From contig CAZULK010000037.1 of NCBI GenBank assembly GCA_964621225.1, forward strand, positions 1 to 21,426: a DNA stretch of 21,426 nt, in the 5' to 3' direction. The DNA comes from CAYNUJ01 sp964621225. Lineage in GTDB: Bacteria > Bacteroidota > Ignavibacteria > Ignavibacteriales > Melioribacteraceae. Positions 16,658 through 21,426 of this stretch are shown piece after piece. A program made the position numbers and the translations under genes. Every line of letters starts with the position of its first letter. Within the stretch, counting starts at the first letter, position 1. The notes under the pieces are model-generated. The model was not told where the DNA came from and did not search any database. It saw only the letters and a program-made list of their open reading frames with translations.

Positions 16658-17605
16658 CGTAATAATATTCCGGTTCGTATCTATCTTTTAATTTTTGAAT
16701 ATATTCTTGTTCCAATTTGTTACTCAGGTACTCTTGATAATCGCTCATAAGTTCCGGTTTGGCTTCTTCGAAGGTTTTTAATCTTGCCGGTTCCTTTCCT
16801 CCCAGTTTAACAATTGACCAACCGTTACCTGCTTTGAACGGTTCGGAAATATCACCGACATTCTTAAGCTCCCATGCTTTTTGAGCCATCACACTTTTAC
16901 TTACATCGGTGAGTTCAAATAAACCTGCCGTATTCTTCTTGCTTGGTCTTTCCGTAAACTGTTTTGCGAGTTCCTCGAAAGATTCACCGTTTTTAATTCT
17001 TTGATAATAATCGTTTATTAAAGAATCCTTTCTGCTGAATATTTCATAGAATGTAACCCGATCTCCAAGTTTGTAATTCTCTTTGTTTTCTTCGTAGTAA
17101 TTTCTTAATCCGGCAGAATCGATTTTAATTTTATTCCAAACCTCACTTTCTTGTAGTTTGAAAATATAAATTCCGTTTCTGTAATCGTCCATTAAGTCTT
17201 TGAATTCTTCATCGGTATCAGCTATATGCATCGCCTTGTGCGCGAGTAGAACTTCACCTGCATATTTATCAATAGCTCTGGCAAATTTATTTTCGTCAAG
17301 TTTTTGATTGTAGAATTCTTTGTCTGCAACCATAAAAACAATTAAGCTGTCGGCTTTGTAAGGAATTCCTTCAACACTAAAAATAACCGAGTCTTTAATT
17401 GCATTGTAAAAGTCGGTATCGTATACTTTTGAATTAAATCTAATTGAATCCGGAAACTGAGCAGTAAAACCGACTATTGTTTTATTCGGTATATAGTTTA
17501 GTTCATTTTTTAAACTATCTTCCATCTTTGCGAAGTCTGTTTTAAATCTCTGTCTCTCGTAAATTTTTCTCAATGTATTTTTTTCAGTATCGAAGGAAGG
17601 ATATT
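16632..17605 (-). CDS. Multi-domain parvulin-type peptidyl-prolyl isomerase, C-terminal part (interrupted by assembly gap)
   Basis: The open frame runs from the gap edge to the stop at 16632 (about 323 residues). The apparent start TTG at 17573 is only an internal Leu codon: upstream in the same frame the sequence reads YPSFDTEKNT directly before LRKIYERQRFKTDF, the normal bridge after a parvulin domain. The C-terminal region holds a divergent third parvulin-like domain (about 180-290 of this part: RVTFYEIFSRKDSL, SFEELAKQFTERPS, FELTDVSKSVMAQKAWEL, GNGWSIVKLGG) and a helical tail. This is the same gene as the fragment at 17706-18463. Its last 26 bp overlap the lipoprotein gene that follows. 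Confidence 0.87.
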
Positions 17606-17705
17606 NNNNNNNNNNNNNNNNNNNNNNNNNNNNNNNNNNNNNNNNNNNNNNNNNNNNNNNNNNNNNNNNNNNNNNNNNNNNNNNNNNNNNNNNNNNNNNN
17701 NNNNN
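17606..17705. other. Assembly gap (100 N)
   Basis: Exactly 100 unknown bases inside one parvulin gene, a round number typical of a scaffold placeholder. The reading frames on either side do not match across 100 bases. A continuous gene needs a true length that leaves remainder 2 on division by 3, so the 100 is not the real length. Confidence 0.97.
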
Positions 17706-18463
17706 GCCTTTTGCGGATTAAGTTTTCCGTTCTCATCTTTAAGGTCAATTAAAATGTGGCTTGCTTTGAGTTCGGGCACCCTCAACTGCTTTGCAGTAAC
17801 TTTCATTACATGGTAGCCATATCTTGTTTTAATAGGTTCAGGATAAACTTCCCCTACTTTGCAAGTAGTCATAGCCTTATCCCATTCGTAACCAACCTGC
17901 CCGGCGGTTAACCAGTAAACATCCCCGCCTTTATCTTTGGAAAATTGATCTTGGGAATAATCCTTACAAAGCATATTCCAATCTTTGCCTTCATTCAATT
18001 GTTTAATTACTTCCAATGCTGTATCGTATGCGGATTTTGTTCCCGGAACGGTGCTGGGACGAATGAGAATATGGCTTACTCTGTATTCATATTTTCTTTC
18101 GTCGTATAATTTTCTAAGTCCTTTTTCAACTAACAATTTTTCTTTTATGAATGTGGCGCCAACTTTCTTTTGGTAAGCACTTATTTCTTTGTTGATATCT
18201 TCATCATCATAATATCCACGCACCCAGGCATCTCTGAGTTTCATTCTAAAATTAACGTAGAGATCGAGGAATTTTTTATACATTTCTTGTGAATCATCTT
18301 TAGCTTTTTCCAAGCTACCTACGTTTTTCACATAAGCTTTCTCAAATTCCTCCAATGTAATGGGAGTATCGTTAAATTCAGCAACAACAACTTGAGAAAA
18401 TGATTTTCCGTTAACAAGTAACAGAAGGATAGCAACTACAAGAGAATATCCTATTTTCCGCAT
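17706..18463 (-). CDS. Multi-domain parvulin-type peptidyl-prolyl isomerase, N-terminal part (interrupted by assembly gap)
   Basis: About 252 residues from the ATG at 18463, with GGAGG at 9-nt spacing. A signal peptide (MRKIGYSLVVAILLLLVNGKS, cut near SFSQ) targets it to the periplasm. A helical N-domain (VAEFNDTPITLEEFEKAYVKN, then DAWVRGYYDDEDINKEI) precedes a complete parvulin domain at about 130-228 (YRVSHILIRP, KGGDVYWLTAGQVGYEWDKA, RYGYHVMKV). A second parvulin domain starts with LKASHILIDLKDENGKLNPQK and is lost in the gap; the next codon begins GC, so it is Ala. It is the first gene of the envelope cluster, 120 bp after the methyltransferase stop, and has the clearest ribosome binding site noted in the window. 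The gene continues at 16632-17605. Confidence 0.88.
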
Positions 18464-18472
18464 TAATTTTTT

Positions 18473-18477
18473 CCTCC
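18473..18477 (-). promoter_or_regulatory. Strong ribosome binding site of the parvulin cluster
   Basis: GGAGG on the minus strand, 9 nt before the ATG at 18463. Most other genes in the window lack a clear Shine-Dalgarno, so this marks the probable head of a transcription unit. Confidence 0.7.
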
Positions 18478-18499
18478 AAATTCAATTTAAATTCAATTT
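18478..18499. repeat. Perfect tandem duplication of an 11-bp near-palindrome upstream of the parvulin cluster
   Basis: AAATTCAATTT occurs twice head to tail with no spacer, directly upstream of the GGAGG site. Each copy is a palindrome apart from its central base. On the minus strand the word ATTGAATT appears twice, the same word that is repeated at 1939-1958. It could be an operator, but AT-rich chance is possible. The rest of the 18464-18583 spacer shows no clear promoter or terminator. Confidence 0.6.
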
Positions 18500-18583
18500 A
18501 TTAGTTTAGGCATTCGAGCCGCTAATTGCAAATAAAATAAATGAATTAAACACCTCATAACCCGAAAAGTTCTGGTGAATCCC

Positions 18584-19513
18584 TTAAAATTTGGAATTCC
18601 TTTCCCAAAAAACTCCGTCCCGATAACCTTGTATTTCGGGGTTCTTTTTTGCATCGAGCAATCGTTTAATTGCCAAAGCTGCATAATATTTATCTATTTC
18701 AATCCCCCCGAATTTCCTATTCAATTTTTGAGCCGTAACAATGGATGTTCCCGAACCGGCGAAGGGATCGAATACAAAGTCACCGGGCTTTGAACTTGCC
18801 AATATCAATTTTGCCATTAGCTTTTCCGGTTTCTGTGTTGGATGATCTGTATTTTCCGGCATTGACCAAAACGGAATTGAAATATCTGTCCACAAATTTG
18901 AAGGATGAGTTAATCTAAATTTCCCATTCTCCGATGAACTCCAATCCTTCGGTTTTCCTTTTTCATCTCTGTAAGGTGCAATTACACGTTTCTTTAATTT
19001 TACTGCATCAACGTTAAAATAGTATTCTTTCCCAACGGTACAAAACCATATATCTTCCGAGTTATTCTTCCAATTCTTTTTAGCTCCCCTACCTTTTTCC
19101 CTTTCCCAGGTAATTCGGTTTTGAATTGTAAGGTATTCACTCAATATTGGAGCAATTATATTGGATGTTTGCCAATCGCTGCAGACGTAAACCGTACCCG
19201 TGGATTTCATCAACGGAATTATCTTCTCCAAAACATTACGGAACCATCCGGAATATTCCTTTTGGTTCATTTTTTTGAATTTGTTCGAATTGAAAGATTT
19301 ATTCAAATTATAGGGAGGATCGATTATCATCAAATCGACGAAGTTGTTGGGGAGATTTTCCACCGCTTGGAAAAAATCTCCCAATATCAGTTTATTCGTA
19401 ATCCGTGAGAGTGTAGTTTTTTTATCAATCGAAATAAGTTTTTTCGAAAGTTCGTTTATCTCACTCTCGGAAAGAACAATTGTTCTATTTCTCGGGGCTC
19501 TCTTTCCTTCCAT
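18584..19513 (-). CDS. Solitary beta-class N6-adenine DNA methyltransferase
   Basis: 309 residues. Catalytic motif IV IIDPPYNLN (DPPY 65-68) precedes a target-recognition region (about 135-215, with WEREKGRGAKKNWKNN, VIAPYRDEKGKPKDW and WTDISIPFWSMPENTDHP), then motif X HPTQKP (224-229) and SAM-binding motif I DPFAGSGT (249-256), followed by GGIEIDKYY. This is the beta order. The C-terminus IQGYRDGVFWERN and the middle region look like the M.RsrI-like group as I recall it, but the recognition site cannot be read from sequence. The DPPY motif points to N6-adenine. Its start is 6 bp after the metG stop, so it is probably co-transcribed with metG. No restriction endonuclease is adjacent in the window. 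Confidence 0.93.
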   Translation of the reverse strand: MEGKRAPRNRTIVLSESEINELSKKLISIDKKTTLSRITNKLILGDFFQAVENLPNNFVDLMIIDPPYNLNKSFNSNKFKKMNQKEYSGWFRNVLEKIIPLMKSTGTVYVCSDWQTSNIIAPILSEYLTIQNRITWEREKGRGAKKNWKNNSEDIWFCTVGKEYYFNVDAVKLKKRVIAPYRDEKGKPKDWSSSENGKFRLTHPSNLWTDISIPFWSMPENTDHPTQKPEKLMAKLILASSKPGDFVFDPFAGSGTSIVTAQKLNRKFGGIEIDKYYAALAIKRLLDAKKNPEIQGYRDGVFWERNSKF

Positions 19514-19519
19514 GAAAAA

Positions 19520-21426
19520 TTAACTTACTTTCGTTCCCGTTTCTACATTTTCCCCGGGTGAAAGAGTTTGTAATTTCCCGTCCTTTGTTTCAACGGCAAG
19601 AATCATCCCTTCCGATTCTACACCAAACAATTTTGCAGGTTGAAGATTATAAACCATCACAACGTTTTTCCCGATAAGTTCTTCGGGTGAGTAACTTTGT
19701 GCTATTCCTGCAACAACTTGTCTATTGGTTTTACCAACTTCCAATTGAAGTTTCAATAATTTATTACTTTTCTTGATTTTTTCTGCAGATACAACTTTAG
19801 CCACACGTAAATCAACTTTCGAAAATTCGTCGAAAGATATATATTCTATTTTCTCTTCCTCATCTTGCTGACCGGCACTCAACTCTTCATACAACTTGTC
19901 TATAACTTCATCTTCAATCTTGGTGAAGAGTATTTCAGCCTTATTTAATTTGTGACCGGGTAATAGGTTTTCCTCTCCCGATTTAAACCAATTAACTTCC
20001 CCGGCATTTAACATCTGGAATAGTTTTTCCGATGTAAAAGGAAGTACAGGTTTGAATATTTCGGACAGAGTAAAAATAGTATTAAGACAAATGTTTATTG
20101 TTGTAGCACACTTTTCTTTGTCCGATTTGATCGATTTCCAAGGCTCGGAATCGTTGAAATATTTATTACCAGCTCGTGCAAGGTTCATCATTTCCGATAC
20201 AGCATCGCGGATTTTATATGATTCGATCAATCCGGATACTTTATGCGGGGCTTGTTTTATTGTCTCCAACATCTCCTTATCCATTTCGGAAAGTTCACCC
20301 CTTGCCGGCACTTCTCCGTTAAAATGTTTATGAGCAAAAATGAATGTACGGTTGACAAAATTACCAAAGATATCCGCCAACTCATTGTTATTCTTAGCTT
20401 GGAATTCTTTCAAATAAAAATCAGTGTCTTTAGTTTCCGGCAAGTTCGAAGCTAAAGTATATCTCAAAGGATCCGAAGGAAATCTGTTCAGAAAATCAAT
20501 TACGTCAATTCCCCAGCCTCTTGACTTCGAGAATTTTTTCCCTTCGAAATTCAAGAATTCATTGGCCGGCACATTCTGCGGAAGGACATATTTATCGCCA
20601 CTAACGTCATTCCAAGCCATTAGCATAGCCGGGAAAATAATAGTATGGAAGACGATATTATCTTTTCCTATAAAAGCAACATATTTTGTGTTTAAGTCTT
20701 GCCAAAATTTCTTCCATAAATCGGGGTCATTCCTTTTTTGCGATAATTCTTTAGTAGCCGAAATGTATCCTAATACCGCTTCGAACCATACGTAGAGTAC
20801 TTTTCCTTCTGCAGAATCGAGAGGGACTTTAACACCCCAATCCAAATCCCTCGTAACCGCACGGTCTTTCAATCCGTCTTTGAACCAGCCGCGGCAGTAT
20901 TGCAAAACATTTTCCTTCCAGCCATATTTTTCGGAATTCTCTTTTATATATTTTTCAAGTCTTTCCTGGAATTTACCCAATGGGAAATACCAGTGGGAAG
21001 TTTCTTTTACTACCGGACGTTCACCTGAGATTTTGGATACAGGATTTACCAATTCCGTCGGGTCGTAAATTGAACCGCAATTTTCGCATTCGTCACTACG
21101 GGCTTCTTCATAACCGCATTTGGGGCATGTACCTTCCACATATCTGTCCGGAAGGAATTTTTTCGCCTTTTCATCGTAAAATTGTTTTGTCTTTTTCTCG
21201 GTAAGAAGACCTTGATTATAAAAAGAAAGGAAAAATTCTTGTGCCGTTTCATGATGCAGCGGCAAACTGGTTCTGGAATAAATATCGAAATCCATTCCGA
21301 ATTTTTCGAATGCATCTTTATTCATATTGTGAAATCTATCAATCACATCTTTCGGGGAGACCCCCTCCTTATCTGCCGTAATGGTAATGGGTACGCCGTG
21401 TTCATCCGAACCGCATATATAAACAA
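19520..21426 (-). CDS. metG: Methionyl-tRNA synthetase (5' end cut by window)
   Basis: The frame is open to the window edge (about 635 residues seen). The GTG at 21346 is an internal Val, because VYICGSDEHGVPITITADKE precedes it in frame; perhaps 40-60 N-terminal residues, including the HIGH motif, are missing. Seen are the zinc-binding CPKC and CENC pairs of the connective peptide, the Trp-rich active-site segment LYVWFEAVLGYISATK, FIGKDNIVFHTIIFPAML and the KMSKS-type loop KFSKS. The anticodon-binding helical domain (NRTFIFAHKHFNG) follows. The last ~105 residues form the EMAP/Trbp111-like tRNA-binding OB-fold (FSKVDLRVAKVVSAEKI, NLQPAKLFGVESEGMILA). The enzyme charges tRNA-Met in the cytoplasm. 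The four-Cys pattern fits the E. coli-type MetG. Confidence 0.98.
   Translation of the reverse strand, partial: VYICGSDEHGVPITITADKEGVSPKDVIDRFHNMNKDAFEKFGMDFDIYSRTSLPLHHETAQEFFLSFYNQGLLTEKKTKQFYDEKAKKFLPDRYVEGTCPKCGYEEARSDECENCGSIYDPTELVNPVSKISGERPVVKETSHWYFPLGKFQERLEKYIKENSEKYGWKENVLQYCRGWFKDGLKDRAVTRDLDWGVKVPLDSAEGKVLYVWFEAVLGYISATKELSQKRNDPDLWKKFWQDLNTKYVAFIGKDNIVFHTIIFPAMLMAWNDVSGDKYVLPQNVPANEFLNFEGKKFSKSRGWGIDVIDFLNRFPSDPLRYTLASNLPETKDTDFYLKEFQAKNNNELADIFGNFVNRTFIFAHKHFNGEVPARGELSEMDKEMLETIKQAPHKVSGLIESYKIRDAVSEMMNLARAGNKYFNDSEPWKSIKSDKEKCATTINICLNTIFTLSEIFKPVLPFTSEKLFQMLNAGEVNWFKSGEENLLPGHKLNKAEILFTKIEDEVIDKLYEELSAGQQDEEEKIEYISFDEFSKVDLRVAKVVSAEKIKKSNKLLKLQLEVGKTNRQVVAGIAQSYSPEELIGKNVVMVYNLQPAKLFGVESEGMILAVETKDGKLQTLSPGENVETGTKVS

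Noticed and set aside
16632..17573. A separate gene starting at 17573
   Set aside because: The putative start is a TTG inside an open frame that continues to the assembly gap; the text reads as the middle of a parvulin protein.
17570..17605. A stop for the N-terminal parvulin fragment after NILPSILKKIH
   Set aside because: This frame is only reached by treating the 100 Ns as real length; the neighbouring frame gives a protein-like sequence joined to the C-terminal part.
18493..18684. Minus-strand open frame of 63 residues
   Set aside because: It overlaps the methyltransferase C-terminus in another frame, has low-complexity content and no ribosome binding site; it looks like a shadow frame.
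8006..19513. A restriction-modification system made of the two methyltransferases
   Set aside because: They are 10 kb apart, of different motif order, in different transcription units, and no endonuclease or specificity gene lies in the window.
19520..21346. metG starting at a GTG at 21346
   Set aside because: The codon is an internal Val: conserved synthetase sequence (CGSDEHGVPITITADKEG) precedes it in the same frame to the window edge.

Overview
The window is AT-rich bacterial chromosome, probably from a member of the Ignavibacteria (Bacteroidota/Chlorobiota group) or a close relative. The basis is a TonB-dependent receptor with an N-terminal carboxypeptidase-regulatory-like domain, outer-membrane-type proteins ending in Phe, weak Shine-Dalgarno sequences at most starts, and an SurA/parvulin-MoxR-M23 gene order that I recall from Bacteroidota-type genomes. 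The taxon is inferred, not shown. Every gene I can support lies on the minus strand, so transcription runs from high to low coordinates. The window is densely coded. The longest non-coding stretch is 254 bp (1704-1957), and no gene-free stretch exceeds 300 bp. No rRNA, tRNA, CRISPR array or insertion sequence was seen.

Right end, in transcription order: metG (truncated by the window edge) is followed 6 bp later by a solitary beta-type adenine DNA methyltransferase. After a 120-bp spacer with a good ribosome binding site and an 11-bp tandem repeat comes an envelope cluster. It has a multi-domain parvulin-type peptidyl-prolyl isomerase (interrupted by a 100-N assembly gap), a parvulin-like lipoprotein, an SurA-like two-parvulin chaperone, a MoxR-type AAA+ ATPase with a TTG start, and an M23/LytM-type peptidase lipoprotein.

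Middle: after 65 bp comes an unrecognised 273-residue outer-membrane-type protein, then a TonB-dependent receptor (GTG start). These are followed, with tiny gaps or overlaps, by a second solitary DNA methyltransferase (gamma-like motif order, TSPPYW), xseA and xseB (exonuclease VII), dxs (isoprenoid precursor synthesis), a Gfo/Idh/MocA oxidoreductase, and an OmpR/PhoB-type response regulator with its PhoR-like kinase. Overlaps of 1-8 bp suggest translational coupling from the receptor down to the kinase.

Left end: after a 254-bp spacer with a possible intrinsic terminator lies a separate, truncated sensor kinase with a 7TM-type sensor, HAMP, PAS and HisKA domains. It runs off the window before its ATPase domain.

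Most of the window is core or housekeeping content. I found no clear new multi-gene system. The items most worth checking are the two methyltransferases without visible restriction partners, the three different parvulin proteins in a row, the unrecognised barrel-like protein beside the TonB receptor, the M23 peptidase with His-x-Cys in place of His-x-His, and the misleading gene split at the assembly gap.
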